From NCBI GenBank assembly GCA_944320855.1, contig CALUJF010000028.1, positions 1 to 35,913 on the forward strand: a stretch of 35,913 nt of DNA, in the 5' to 3' direction. The stretch is from an uncultured Phocaeicola sp. Lineage in GTDB: Bacteria; Bacteroidota; Bacteroidia; Bacteroidales; Bacteroidaceae. The translations under genes were made by a program, and so were the position numbers. The notes beneath the pieces were generated by a model, which saw only the letters and a list, made by a program, of their open reading frames with translations, did no database searches and was not told the origin of the DNA. Positions 16,515 to 25,109 of the stretch are shown piece after piece (the stretch's first letter is position 1; each line of letters opens with the position of its first letter).

Positions 16515-17645
16515 ATGAAAGATAAACTGATAAAATTCAAGGATAAATATCTGAAACGCTTTTGGCTGAAAAAGATAGACAGATATATTATGAAGAAGTT
16601 TCTGGGTACATTCTTTTTTGCCCTGACACTAATCCTGTCAATATCTGTAGTGTTTGATATCAATGAGAATATCGACCGTTTCATTAATAATAAGGCACCG
16701 ATTGAAGCTATTATATTTGATTACTACTTCAACTTCGTGCCGTATTATGCCAATCTTTTCAGCCCGCTGTTTATCTTCATATCTGTGATATTCTTTACCA
16801 GTAAGTTGGCGGAGAACTCGGAGATAATCGCTATGTTCTCTACAGGTATGAGCTTCAAGAGGTTGCTGGTGCCTTATTTCTTGTCTGCTGCCATTATTGC
16901 AGCCGGAAGCTATATTCTAAGTTCATATTACATTCCCAAGGGTAATACGACAAGAATAAACTTTGAAACCCAATATAAGAGCAAGAAGAAAGTAAACTAT
17001 GCCAGAAACATCCAGCTTGTGGTTGATACCTCTACGATAGCTTATATGGAAAGATATGAGAATTATAACCTTACGGGCTACAGATTCTCGCTTGATAAGT
17101 TCGAGGATAATAAATTGGTATCTCATCTGACAGCACGACGTGCGACGTACGATACTACCAAGTTGCACAGATGGATAGTAAGGGATTATATGATAAGAGA
17201 GATGAAAGGAATGAAAGAGGTTATTACCAAGGGTGAAAGGCTTGATACCATAATAAATATGGAACCTCAGGATTTCCTTATCACAATGGACCAGTTTGAA
17301 ACTCTTACGAGTCCGGACCTGAAGGAATACATTGATAACCAGAAGCGTAGGGGATTTGCCAATATTAAAGAGTTCGAGGTGGAGTATTATAAGCGTATTG
17401 CAAGCCCTTTTGCTGCATTCATTCTTACTCTTATAGGAGCTTCCCTTTCGTCGAAGAAAGTTAAGGGAGGAATGGGTATGAACCTTGGAGTCGGGTTGGG
17501 TCTGAGTGCATCATACATCCTCTTTCAGACAATCTCGGCAACATTCGCCATAAGTGGAAATGTTCCTCCTATAATAGCAGTATGGATTCCTAATATCCTG
17601 TTCCTTATTATAGCAATTTACTTGTATATGAAGGCTCCGAAATAA
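16515..17645 (+). CDS. LptF/LptG-family lipopolysaccharide export permease
   Basis: A 376-residue inner-membrane protein of the LptF/LptG (YjgP/YjgQ) family, whose members with ATPase LptB extract lipopolysaccharide and pass it to the periplasmic bridge. About six membrane helices are visible: one at residues 28-47 (FLGTFFFALTLILSISVVF), further pairs near 70-120, and three at the C-terminus (about 295-372), with a periplasmic beta-rich domain (about 130-280) between. Which of the F or G forms it is cannot be decided here. Two upstream TTG codons (16506, 16509) are less likely starts than the ATG. A strong terminator follows. Confidence 0.88.
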   Translation: MKDKLIKFKDKYLKRFWLKKIDRYIMKKFLGTFFFALTLILSISVVFDINENIDRFINNKAPIEAIIFDYYFNFVPYYANLFSPLFIFISVIFFTSKLAENSEIIAMFSTGMSFKRLLVPYFLSAAIIAAGSYILSSYYIPKGNTTRINFETQYKSKKKVNYARNIQLVVDTSTIAYMERYENYNLTGYRFSLDKFEDNKLVSHLTARRATYDTTKLHRWIVRDYMIREMKGMKEVITKGERLDTIINMEPQDFLITMDQFETLTSPDLKEYIDNQKRRGFANIKEFEVEYYKRIASPFAAFILTLIGASLSSKKVKGGMGMNLGVGLGLSASYILFQTISATFAISGNVPPIIAVWIPNILFLIIAIYLYMKAPK

Positions 17646-17673
17646 CAGAAAATTCAAACAGACAATAATTGAC

Positions 17674-17718
17674 AAGCGCTCTGTAGAACCGGTTTCAGGT
17701 TTTACAGAGCGCTTTTCT
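17674..17718 (+). terminator. Terminator of the lon-tgt-lpt operon
   Basis: AAGCGCTCTGTA (17674-17685) pairs perfectly over 12 bp with 17703-17714, then continues into TTCTT. Confidence 0.8.
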
Positions 17719-18106
17719 TATATACTGAAGAAACTGTTTTTGTTTTTTTAACAGTTGGGCGTTGAAGTAAAAAAACATAACATTTATTGAAAAAGCCCTC
17801 AAAAAATCTGTTGTATGAAAAATACAATAACCTAATCCTGAAATATAAATGAAATATATTTGTAAATGTCTGTAATATAAATAATTTGATTTCTTCTTGT
17901 GCGCTATTGCTCTTTTGCGGTACTGTAATGAAAAATACATATTGTACATTGTATGAAAAGATAATGTATGGATATTGTATTTGCTATGATATGTATCTAA
18001 TTGAAAATAAGTGATATATGTGTGCTGAAAATTTTTCTTTTATTTCTTGCTTAATTGAAAATAATGCTTTTTATTTGCACTCGGAAAACAGATAAACACA
18101 TATAGT
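17719..18106. promoter_or_regulatory. AT-rich regulatory region before xylR with a 13-bp direct repeat
   Basis: No credible gene lies here. A 13-bp direct repeat TAATTGAAAATAA occurs at 17998-18010 and 18052-18064, 54 bases apart. A second repeated string, ATGAAAAATACA, is at about 17815 and 17929. A -7-like TATATTTG lies at 17855-17862 and a 7-of-8 match TTTATTTG at 18070-18077, 30 bases before the xylR ATG. The paired repeats are candidate operators for the Nudix-type regulator that follows. Confidence 0.45.
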
Positions 18107-18829
18107 ATGGAACACAAAATGCCTTTAGCCAACAATCATATTTCCGTTGACTGCGTAGTAGTAGGATTCGACGGAGAACGCCTGAGGGTTCTTCTTATTA
18201 GGCGAATAGGAGAGGATAGCGGAGAAGTATTTCATGATATGAAATTACCTGGTAGTCTTATATATATGGATGAGGATTTGGATGGTGCCGCTATGCGTGT
18301 GTTGAATGAACTGACAGGATTCAAGAATGTCAATCTTATGCAGTTCAAGGCTTTCGGCTCGAGGGACAGAACAAAGAATCCCAAAGATGTCAGATGGCTT
18401 GAAAGAGCGGAAAAGGCGAAAGTGGAGCGTATCGTTACTATCGCATATCTCTCGCTCGTGAAGATTGATAGGGCACTGAACAAGAATCTTGATAATTTCC
18501 AAGCTGAGTGGGTGCCTTTGGATGAAGTGAAGGATTTGGCATTCGACCATAATCTGATAATCGAGGAAGCGATGAAGTACATCCGCCAGTATGTAGAGTT
18601 CAATCCGTCATGCTTGTTTGATTTGCTTCCGCGAAAGTTTACCGCGTTGCAGTTGAGAGTCCTTTACGAAGTTCTTTACGGCAAGCAGATTGACGTGAGA
18701 AACTTCCATAAGAAGATAATGATGATGGATTACGTCATCCCGATGGATGAGTTCCAGCAGGGAGTGTCGCACAGGGCGGCAAGATATTACAGATTTGACA
18801 AAAAGATTTATAATAAAACAAGAAGATAA
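18107..18829 (+). CDS. xylR: Nudix-domain transcription regulator of xylose genes (NrtR family, XylR-like)
   Basis: The 240-residue protein has an N-terminal Nudix fold (about 10-145) and a C-terminal winged helix (about 165-235, with FTALQLRVLYEVLYG and NFHKKIMMMDYVIP), the plan of NrtR regulators. The Nudix box in GSLIYMDEDLDGAAMRVLNELTGF has lost most catalytic glutamates (REUxEE reads RVLNEL), fitting a ligand sensor rather than a hydrolase. Its stop is 17 bases before xylB, so it belongs to the xylose module and likely autoregulates it. NrtR-type regulators of arabinose and xylose genes are known in Bacteroides. Ligand identity (xylose or a phosphorylated form) is inferred. Confidence 0.85.
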   Translation: MEHKMPLANNHISVDCVVVGFDGERLRVLLIRRIGEDSGEVFHDMKLPGSLIYMDEDLDGAAMRVLNELTGFKNVNLMQFKAFGSRDRTKNPKDVRWLERAEKAKVERIVTIAYLSLVKIDRALNKNLDNFQAEWVPLDEVKDLAFDHNLIIEEAMKYIRQYVEFNPSCLFDLLPRKFTALQLRVLYEVLYGKQIDVRNFHKKIMMMDYVIPMDEFQQGVSHRAARYYRFDKKIYNKTRR

Positions 18830-18846
18830 CCTAAAACTATAATAAC

Positions 18847-20328
18847 ATGTATTTATTAGGATATGATATTGGTAGTTCGTCTGTAAAGGCGAGTTTGGTA
18901 AATGCCATTACAGGCAAATGTGTAGCCTCGGCTTTTTATCCGAAGACAGAAGCGGCTATAATAGCTGTCAAGCAAGGATGGGCTGAGCAGGAACCTGCTA
19001 ACTGGTGGGAGAATCTGAAGCTTTCCACTAAGGCGATAATGACTGAGTCAGGTGTTAAAGCTGATGATATCAAGGCGATAGGTATTTCGTATCAGATGCA
19101 CGGACTCGTATGTGTGGATAAGAATCAGAATGTACTTCGTCCTGCTATCATCTGGTGCGATTCGAGGGCTGTTCCTTATGGTCAGAAAGCATTCCAGACA
19201 ATAGGTGAAGAGAAATGTTTGTCGCATCTTCTCAACTCGCCGGGTAACTTTACAGCATCAAAACTTGCATGGATAAAGGAAAACGAACCGGAAATATTCG
19301 AGAAGATATATAAGATAATGCTTCCGGGCGATTATATCGCAATGCGACTCACAGGTGAAATCTGTACAACTGTTTCTGGTTTGTCAGAAGGTATGTTCTG
19401 GGATTTCAAGAACAACTGTGTGGCAGATTTCCTAATGGATTATTACGGTTTCGACAAGTCTATCATAGCAGATATCAAACCTACATTCTCCGAACATGGT
19501 AGGGTTACTGCAGCCGCAGCTCAGGAATTGGGACTGAAAGAAGGTATTCCAGTAACATATCGCGCAGGTGACCAGCCTAACAATGCATTGTCGCTGAATG
19601 TGTTCAATCCTGGAGAAATAGCATCTACAGCAGGAACATCGGGTGTTGTATATGGTGTAAACGGTAAAGTAAATTACGACCCGAAATCGAGAGTGAATAC
19701 TTTCGCTCACGTTAATCACACTGAAGAACAGACACGTCTTGGAGTATTGCTGTGTATCAATGGTACAGGTATCCTTAACTCATGGATTAAGCGTACGGTA
19801 GTTCCGGAAGGTGTTTCATATGCCGAGATGAATGATTTGGCTGCTCAGGCACCAATCGGAGCAGGTGGCGTAAGTATATTGCCATTCGGTAACGGGGCGG
19901 AACGTATGCTTCAGAACAAGGAAACAGGATGTTCTATCAATGGTGTAAACTTCAATCTTCATACACGCAACCACATTATCCGTGCCGCACAGGAAGGTAT
20001 CGTATTCTCATTCAAGTATGGTATCGACATAATGAAAGGTATGGGTATGGACGTACACAAGATTCATGCAGGTCATGCCAATATGTTCTTAAGCCCGATA
20101 TTCCGCGAAACATTGGCAGGTGTGACAGGGGCTACAATCGAACTATATGATACAGACGGTTCAGTAGGTGCTGCCAAAGGTGCAGGTATGGGAGCAGGTA
20201 TATATAAAGATAATAACGAAGCATTTGCTACTTTGGATAAACTTGAAGTTATTGAACCAAAAGTGAAAGATGCCGCTGCTTATGCTGACGCTTACGGACG
20301 TTGGGTAGAATATTTGGAAAAACTATAA
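18847..20328 (+). CDS. xylB: Xylulokinase
   Basis: A 493-residue FGGY-family kinase converting D-xylulose to xylulose 5-phosphate for the pentose phosphate pathway. The N-terminal phosphate loop is GYDIGSSSVKASL (5-17), QMHG (83-86) lies in the sugar site, the catalytic base is D242 in YRAGDQPNNALSLN, and the C-terminal HAGHANMFLSPIFRETLAG is the FGGY signature region. Between xylR and xylA, it completes the isomerase-kinase pathway. The normal length and intact motifs indicate a working enzyme. Confidence 0.95.
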   Translation: MYLLGYDIGSSSVKASLVNAITGKCVASAFYPKTEAAIIAVKQGWAEQEPANWWENLKLSTKAIMTESGVKADDIKAIGISYQMHGLVCVDKNQNVLRPAIIWCDSRAVPYGQKAFQTIGEEKCLSHLLNSPGNFTASKLAWIKENEPEIFEKIYKIMLPGDYIAMRLTGEICTTVSGLSEGMFWDFKNNCVADFLMDYYGFDKSIIADIKPTFSEHGRVTAAAAQELGLKEGIPVTYRAGDQPNNALSLNVFNPGEIASTAGTSGVVYGVNGKVNYDPKSRVNTFAHVNHTEEQTRLGVLLCINGTGILNSWIKRTVVPEGVSYAEMNDLAAQAPIGAGGVSILPFGNGAERMLQNKETGCSINGVNFNLHTRNHIIRAAQEGIVFSFKYGIDIMKGMGMDVHKIHAGHANMFLSPIFRETLAGVTGATIELYDTDGSVGAAKGAGMGAGIYKDNNEAFATLDKLEVIEPKVKDAAAYADAYGRWVEYLEKL

Positions 20329-20387
20329 TAATATAATAATAAATTTATTGTCAACTTTAATATTAACTTTTTAAATTATTGAGTATT

Positions 20388-21704
20388 ATGGCAACAAAAG
20401 AGTACTTTCCAGGAATTGGAAAAATCAAATTTGAAGGTGTAAATAGCAAGAATCCTATGGCATTCCGTTACTACGATGCTGAAAAAGTAATCTTGGGCAA
20501 AAAGATGAAAGACTGGTTAAAATTCTCTATGGCATGGTGGCACACACTTTGCGCTGAAGGTGGCGACCAGTTCGGTGGTGGTACAAAATCTTTCCCTTGG
20601 AAAGGAAATTCTGACAAAGTACAGGCTGCTAAGGACAAAGCAGATGCTGGATTTGAAATCATGCAGAAATTGGGTATCGAATACTACTGCTTCCACGATG
20701 TTGACCTTTGTGACGAAGCTGAAACAATCGAAGAATATGAAGCTAACCTGAAAGAAGTTGTTGCTTACCTGAAACAGAAACAGGCTGAAACCGGTGTTAA
20801 ACTGTTGTGGGGTACTGCAAACGTATTCGGACACGCTCGCTATATGAACGGTGCTGCTACAAATCCAGATTTCGACGTTGTAGCCCGTGCTGCTGTTCAG
20901 ATTAAGAATGCTATCGACGCTACTATCGAACTTGGCGGTACTAACTATGTATTCTGGGGCGGACGTGAAGGTTATATGTCACTTCTTAACACAGACCAGA
21001 AACGTGAAAAAGACCACTTGGCTCAGATGTTGACTCTTGCTCGTGACTATGCACGTTCAAAAGGCTTTACTGGTACATTCCTTATCGAACCAAAACCAAT
21101 GGAACCATCTAAGCACCAGTATGATGTTGACACTGAAACAGTTATCGGTTTCTTGAAAGCTCACAACCTTGACAAGGACTTCAAAGTAAATATCGAAGTA
21201 AACCACGCTACTCTTGCCGGTCACACATTCGAACACGAACTTGCAGTAGCTGTTGACAACGGTATGTTGGGATCTATCGATGCTAACCGCGGTGACTATC
21301 AGAACGGATGGGATACAGACCAGTTCCCAATCGACAACTACGAATTGATCCAGGCTATGATGCAGATTATCCGTGGCGGTGGTCTTGGAAACGGTGGTAC
21401 AAACTTCGATGCTAAGACTCGTCGTAACTCTACAGACCTTGATGATATTTTCATCGCTCACATCGCTGGTATGGATGCTATGGCTCGTGCTCTTGAAAAT
21501 GCAGCTCGTTTGCTCGAAGAATCTCCATACAAGAAGATGCTTGCTGACCGTTATTCTTCATTCGACAGCGGTAAGGGTAAAGAGTTCGAAGAAGGTAAAC
21601 TTACTCTTGAAGATGTTGTCGCTTATGCTAAGGCTAACGGCGAACCAAAACAGACTAGCGGTAAGCAGGAACTTTACGAGGCTATTGTAAATATGTATTG
21701 CTAA
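20388..21704 (+). CDS. xylA: Xylose isomerase, class II
   Basis: XylA interconverts D-xylose and D-xylulose. The ATG at 20388 gives 438 residues, the usual Bacteroides length; the TTG nine bases earlier only adds three residues. Catalytic residues H103 and D106 lie in CFHDVD, the metal and substrate set includes E234 and K236 (LIEPKP), E270, H273, D298, D309 and D311 (GWDTDQFP). The insert near residue 20-60 marks the longer class II group. Codon choice is markedly more biased than its neighbours (many GCT, GAA, AAC, ATC codons), suggesting high expression. It lies 59 bases after xylB; a hairpin follows, before xylE. Confidence 0.98.
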   Translation: MATKEYFPGIGKIKFEGVNSKNPMAFRYYDAEKVILGKKMKDWLKFSMAWWHTLCAEGGDQFGGGTKSFPWKGNSDKVQAAKDKADAGFEIMQKLGIEYYCFHDVDLCDEAETIEEYEANLKEVVAYLKQKQAETGVKLLWGTANVFGHARYMNGAATNPDFDVVARAAVQIKNAIDATIELGGTNYVFWGGREGYMSLLNTDQKREKDHLAQMLTLARDYARSKGFTGTFLIEPKPMEPSKHQYDVDTETVIGFLKAHNLDKDFKVNIEVNHATLAGHTFEHELAVAVDNGMLGSIDANRGDYQNGWDTDQFPIDNYELIQAMMQIIRGGGLGNGGTNFDAKTRRNSTDLDDIFIAHIAGMDAMARALENAARLLEESPYKKMLADRYSSFDSGKGKEFEEGKLTLEDVVAYAKANGEPKQTSGKQELYEAIVNMYC

Positions 21705-21728
21705 TATCTGATTGAATGTCAGAGCATG

Positions 21729-21793
21729 GTCGGCGCACGGCTGTCGGCGGTATTAAACCTATGACAGCTGTGAGCCGGCTTATTTCGTTTTTA
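21729..21793 (+). terminator. Long hairpin with T-rich tail between xylA and xylE
   Basis: A 17-base arm (21729-21745) pairs with 21763-21779, with 16 of 17 positions pairing if two G-U pairs count, followed by TTATTTCGTTTTT. It would reduce, or stabilise ends around, transcription between the abundant xylA message and xylE. Confidence 0.65.
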
Positions 21794-21813
21794 TAATTTA
21801 TAATCTTGATATT

Positions 21814-23292
21814 ATGAATAATACAGAAAAAGGCAGCAAAGCTTATCTTTTTTCCATAGTCCTGGTAGCTGTATTAGGAGGATTGTTGTTTGGATACGAC
21901 ACGGCTGTTATCTCTGGAGCGGAAAAAGGACTTCAGGCATTCTTCATGGGTGCAAGTGACTTTACTTATACAGATGCATGGCATGGCATTACTTCTTCAA
22001 GTGCGCTGATAGGTTGTATCATCGGTAGTGCCATATCAGGTTTCTTTGCTTCACGTTTCGGACGTAAGAACTCGCTGTTTATGGCCGGTATTATGTTCTT
22101 CCTTTCAGCTTTAGGCTCTTATTGGCCGGAATTCCTTTTCTTCGATTATGGAAAACCTACATATTCATTATTGATAGCTTTCAACTTTTACCGTGTTTTA
22201 GGGGGAGTAGGTGTTGGTCTGGCTTCGGCTATTTGTCCTATGTATATAGCTGAGATTGCCCCAAGCAACATCCGCGGTACATTGGTTTCATGGAACCAGT
22301 TCGCAATCATATTCGGCCAGTTGGTGGTGTATTTCGTCAATTTCCTTATTCTTGGCGACAATATAAATCCTGTAATCAAGGCTGTAGAAGGTGTTAATCA
22401 GATTTTAAATCCGGGAGAAGCTGCATGGACTATTGAAACAGGCTGGAGACTTATGTTCGTAAGCGAAGCCGTTCCTGCAGGGCTTTTTACATTGCTCGTA
22501 TTGCTTGTTCCTGAAACTCCGAGATATCTTGCCATGGTAGGTAAGGACGAAAAAGCATTGTTCGTATTGAGCAGAATCAACGGTCTGAGTCAGGCTAAGG
22601 CTATTCTTCAGGACATAAAGGCTACAGCAGAAGAGAAGACTGAAAAGCTGTTTACTTACGGTTGGACTGTAATTTTCGTAGGTATAATGCTTAGTGTGTT
22701 CCAGCAGGCTGTAGGTATCAATGCCGTATTGTATTTTGCTCCTCGTATATTTGAAAGCATGGGTATGGGTAACCCTATGGTTCAGACAGTATTTATGGGT
22801 GTGGTAAATATCCTGTTTACTCTGCTTGCAATATTTACAGTAGAACGTCTTGGAAGAAAACCTCTTTTGATATGGGGTTCCATAGGTATGGCTATCGGTG
22901 CTTTCGGTGTGGCATTGAGTAATGCAGTAACAGGTCTTCCTGCTATAGTACCGGTAGTCAGCATTATGATTTACAGTGCTTCGTTCATGTTCAGCTGGGG
23001 ACCTATCTGCTGGGTTCTTATCGCAGAGATATTCCCTAATACTATTCGTGGCGGTGCTGTAGCCATTGCAGTGGCATTCCAGTGGATATTCAACTTCATA
23101 GTATCTTCTACATTCCTGCCTATGTATAACATGAGTGCCGGAGATATGGGAGTTAAGTTCGGTCATATGTTTGTGTACGGACTCTACGGAGTGATTTGTG
23201 TTATAGCAGCCGTATTCGTATGGAAAATGGTACCTGAAACCAAAGGAAAGACTCTTGAAGACATGACAAGACTCTGGAAGAAACACAAGTAA
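21814..23292 (+). CDS. xylE: D-xylose:proton symporter, MFS sugar porter family
   Basis: A 492-residue inner-membrane transporter with 12 predicted helices. Sugar-porter signatures are visible: GGLLFGYDTAVISGA (helix 1), GRKNS after helix 2 (ASRFGRKNS), RxxGGxGxG-like RVLGGVGVGLAS, PMYIAEIAP, PETPRYL after helix 6, QQAVGINAVLYFAP in helix 7, and PETKGKTLEDM at the end. Placed after xylRBA, it most likely imports xylose; other sugars are possible on sequence alone. It is separated from xylA by a hairpin, so it may be expressed at a lower level. Confidence 0.93.
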   Translation: MNNTEKGSKAYLFSIVLVAVLGGLLFGYDTAVISGAEKGLQAFFMGASDFTYTDAWHGITSSSALIGCIIGSAISGFFASRFGRKNSLFMAGIMFFLSALGSYWPEFLFFDYGKPTYSLLIAFNFYRVLGGVGVGLASAICPMYIAEIAPSNIRGTLVSWNQFAIIFGQLVVYFVNFLILGDNINPVIKAVEGVNQILNPGEAAWTIETGWRLMFVSEAVPAGLFTLLVLLVPETPRYLAMVGKDEKALFVLSRINGLSQAKAILQDIKATAEEKTEKLFTYGWTVIFVGIMLSVFQQAVGINAVLYFAPRIFESMGMGNPMVQTVFMGVVNILFTLLAIFTVERLGRKPLLIWGSIGMAIGAFGVALSNAVTGLPAIVPVVSIMIYSASFMFSWGPICWVLIAEIFPNTIRGGAVAIAVAFQWIFNFIVSSTFLPMYNMSAGDMGVKFGHMFVYGLYGVICVIAAVFVWKMVPETKGKTLEDMTRLWKKHK

Positions 23293-23316
23293 ATATACTG
23301 ATGTTTATGAAATAAG

Positions 23317-23354
23317 AAAAATCCGCTCAGGCTCATGCTTCAGCGGATTTTTTT
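23317..23354 (+). terminator. Terminator of the xylose operon
   Basis: AAAATCCGCT (23317-23326) pairs perfectly with AGCGGATTTT (23342-23351), and the T run continues to 23354. Confidence 0.85.
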
Positions 23355-23430
23355 GCGTTTCTAAAACGCTTCGTCGTTTTAATCAAAACGTTTCGTCGTT
23401 CGACCTTTAACGCCCCGTCGTTTTGTATTT
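23354..23430. repeat. Array B: 22-bp repeats in an 11-bp register downstream of xylE
   Basis: Three 22-bp units at 23365, 23387 and 23409 share AACGnnnCGTCGTT with variable last 8 bases. Each unit splits into 11-mers such as AACGCTTCGTC, AACGTTTCGTC, AACGCCCCGTC alternating with GTTTTAATCAA, GTTCGACCTTT, GTTTTGTATTT. A seventh 11-mer, TGCGTTTCTAA, precedes them. Every unit is an inverted repeat (AACG ... CGTT). It lies just after the xylE terminator and, unlike arrays A and C, between genes in the same direction. The rest of the gap to 23600 holds only the promoter at 23560. Confidence 0.78.
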
Positions 23431-23559
23431 CATCAGCGGGCTATATTTTCTTGTTATTCAAAGTCTGTAAAACTGCAATGGACTATATATACTCAGTCTA
23501 ATTAGAGGATATGGTGACATATTGGCTGTATAATTCTTTAAAAATATTCATATTTTTTC

Positions 23560-23567
23560 TACTTTTG
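23560..23567 (+). promoter_or_regulatory. -7 box of the Fe-S / aldo-keto reductase operon
   Basis: TACTTTTG is an exact match to TAnnTTTG, 33 bases before the ATG at 23601. Confidence 0.58.
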
Positions 23568-23600
23568 TATGGATATGTATAGAAATGACATTATTATATT

Positions 23601-25091
23601 ATGTTGAGAAAAGTTAGACAGATTTTGGCAATAGTGTTCTTCGTCAGTATTACACTGTTGTTTCTTGACTTCACCGGGACTGTGCATGCCTGGTTGGGGT
23701 GGATGGCAAAAATTCAGTTCATGCCGGCATTGTTTGCCGTAAATACAGCGGTATTGGTATTTTTATTCCTCCTGACATTCGTTTTCGGACGCATTTACTG
23801 TTCTGTCATATGTCCGTTGGGGGTTATGCAGGACGTTATATCCAGATTGAACGGAATGCGTAAAAAGAAGAAAAACAGGTTTACTTATTCAGTTGCTTAC
23901 TTCTATCTGAGGAATATAGTTTTAGCGATATTCATTGCTGCTTTCTTCCTTGGTGCAGGTTCCATTGTGGCTTTACTTTCGCCGTACAGTTCATTCGGAA
24001 GGATAGTATCGAATCTGTTGGCTCCTGTATGGCAGTTCGGAAATAACATACTTGCTTATTTTGCCGAACGTGCAGACAGCTATGCTTTTTATTCTACAGA
24101 GGTTTGGATAAAGAGTCTTCCAACGTTTATTATTGCATTTATTACATTCGTTGTTATATTCATTTTAGCATGGCGTAACGGACGTACATACTGTAATACA
24201 ATTTGTCCGGTCGGTACTATCTTAGGCTATGTTTCCCGTTTCTCTTTATTCAGAGTTGAAATAGATAAAGACAAATGCAAGAACTGCAGGCTTTGCGCCA
24301 AACAGTGCAAGGCATCGTGTATCGACGTTAAAAACCATAACATAGACTATACGCGCTGTGTGGCATGTATGGACTGTCTGGATTCCTGCAAGCATGGGGC
24401 TATACATTATGTATTACGTTCTAAAGGAAAGAAATCAACTGATATGAATACTCCGGCTACGGACAATTCAAGAAGAACTTTCCTGACAACAGCTGTTGCC
24501 GTGGCAGCAGGCAGTGCATTGAAGGCACAGGAAATGAAGGTAGATGGCGGACTGGCAAAGATTATAGACAAGAAGGTTCCTAAAAGAAATACTCCAATAC
24601 TTCCTCCCGGAGCATTGGGCAAGAACAGTTTTGCCAAGAAGTGTACCGGATGTCAGTTGTGTGTTTCGGTATGTCCTAACCAGGTGCTGCGTCCTTCTAC
24701 GGATTTGATGAAACTGATGCAGCCGGAAATGTCATACGAGAAAGGTTATTGCCGTCCGGAATGTACCAAATGTTCTGAAGTATGTCCTACAGGTGCTATC
24801 AATCTCATTTCTATGGCAGACAAGGCTTCTACACAGATAGGTCATGCGGTATTTATCATGGAGAACTGCGTAGCCGTAAAAGATAATGTGAAATGCGGTA
24901 ACTGTGCGCGCCATTGTCCTACAGGAGCCATAACAATGATTCACAGTAAGGCCGGGGATAAGACTTCGCCTCAGATTCCTTCCGTCAATGTAGAACGCTG
25001 TATCGGCTGTGGAGCATGCGAGAATCTTTGTCCGTCACGCCCTTTCAGTGCAATTTATGTGGAAGGACACGAACGTCATAGAATGATTTGA
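23601..25091 (+). CDS. Polyferredoxin membrane protein, NapH-like half fused to NapG-like half
   Basis: A 496-residue protein. The N-terminal half has about five membrane helices and two CxxxCP motifs (C67/C71 and C198/C202) as in NapH-type quinol-linked proteins. Two 4Fe-4S motifs follow (C226-C240 and C253-C263). Residues 291-310 (RRTFLTTAVAVAAGSALKAQ) look like an internal twin-arginine segment, after which four more cysteine clusters appear (C348-C358, C384-C395, C432-C439, C467-C477), as in NapG. It probably carries electrons between the quinone pool and a partner, perhaps the reductase that follows 18 bases later. No nitrate reductase gene is in view. The fusion boundary is inferred from motif order. 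Confidence 0.82.
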   Translation: MLRKVRQILAIVFFVSITLLFLDFTGTVHAWLGWMAKIQFMPALFAVNTAVLVFLFLLTFVFGRIYCSVICPLGVMQDVISRLNGMRKKKKNRFTYSVAYFYLRNIVLAIFIAAFFLGAGSIVALLSPYSSFGRIVSNLLAPVWQFGNNILAYFAERADSYAFYSTEVWIKSLPTFIIAFITFVVIFILAWRNGRTYCNTICPVGTILGYVSRFSLFRVEIDKDKCKNCRLCAKQCKASCIDVKNHNIDYTRCVACMDCLDSCKHGAIHYVLRSKGKKSTDMNTPATDNSRRTFLTTAVAVAAGSALKAQEMKVDGGLAKIIDKKVPKRNTPILPPGALGKNSFAKKCTGCQLCVSVCPNQVLRPSTDLMKLMQPEMSYEKGYCRPECTKCSEVCPTGAINLISMADKASTQIGHAVFIMENCVAVKDNVKCGNCARHCPTGAITMIHSKAGDKTSPQIPSVNVERCIGCGACENLCPSRPFSAIYVEGHERHRMI

Positions 25092-25109
25092 TAAAAAGGA
25101 GATTAGTGT

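Noticed and set aside
17695-17949. 84-residue minus-strand frame before xylR
   Set aside because: It is AT-driven, rich in Y, K, F and I, overlaps the lpt terminator and has no recognisable motif.
22405-23286. 293-residue minus-strand frame opposite xylE
   Set aside because: Antisense shadow of a strongly coding gene, rich in Y, H, S and C, with no promoter or fold signal.
23365-23430. The 22-bp repeats as a CRISPR array
   Set aside because: Units abut with no unique spacers of 25-40 bases, and no cas gene lies nearby.
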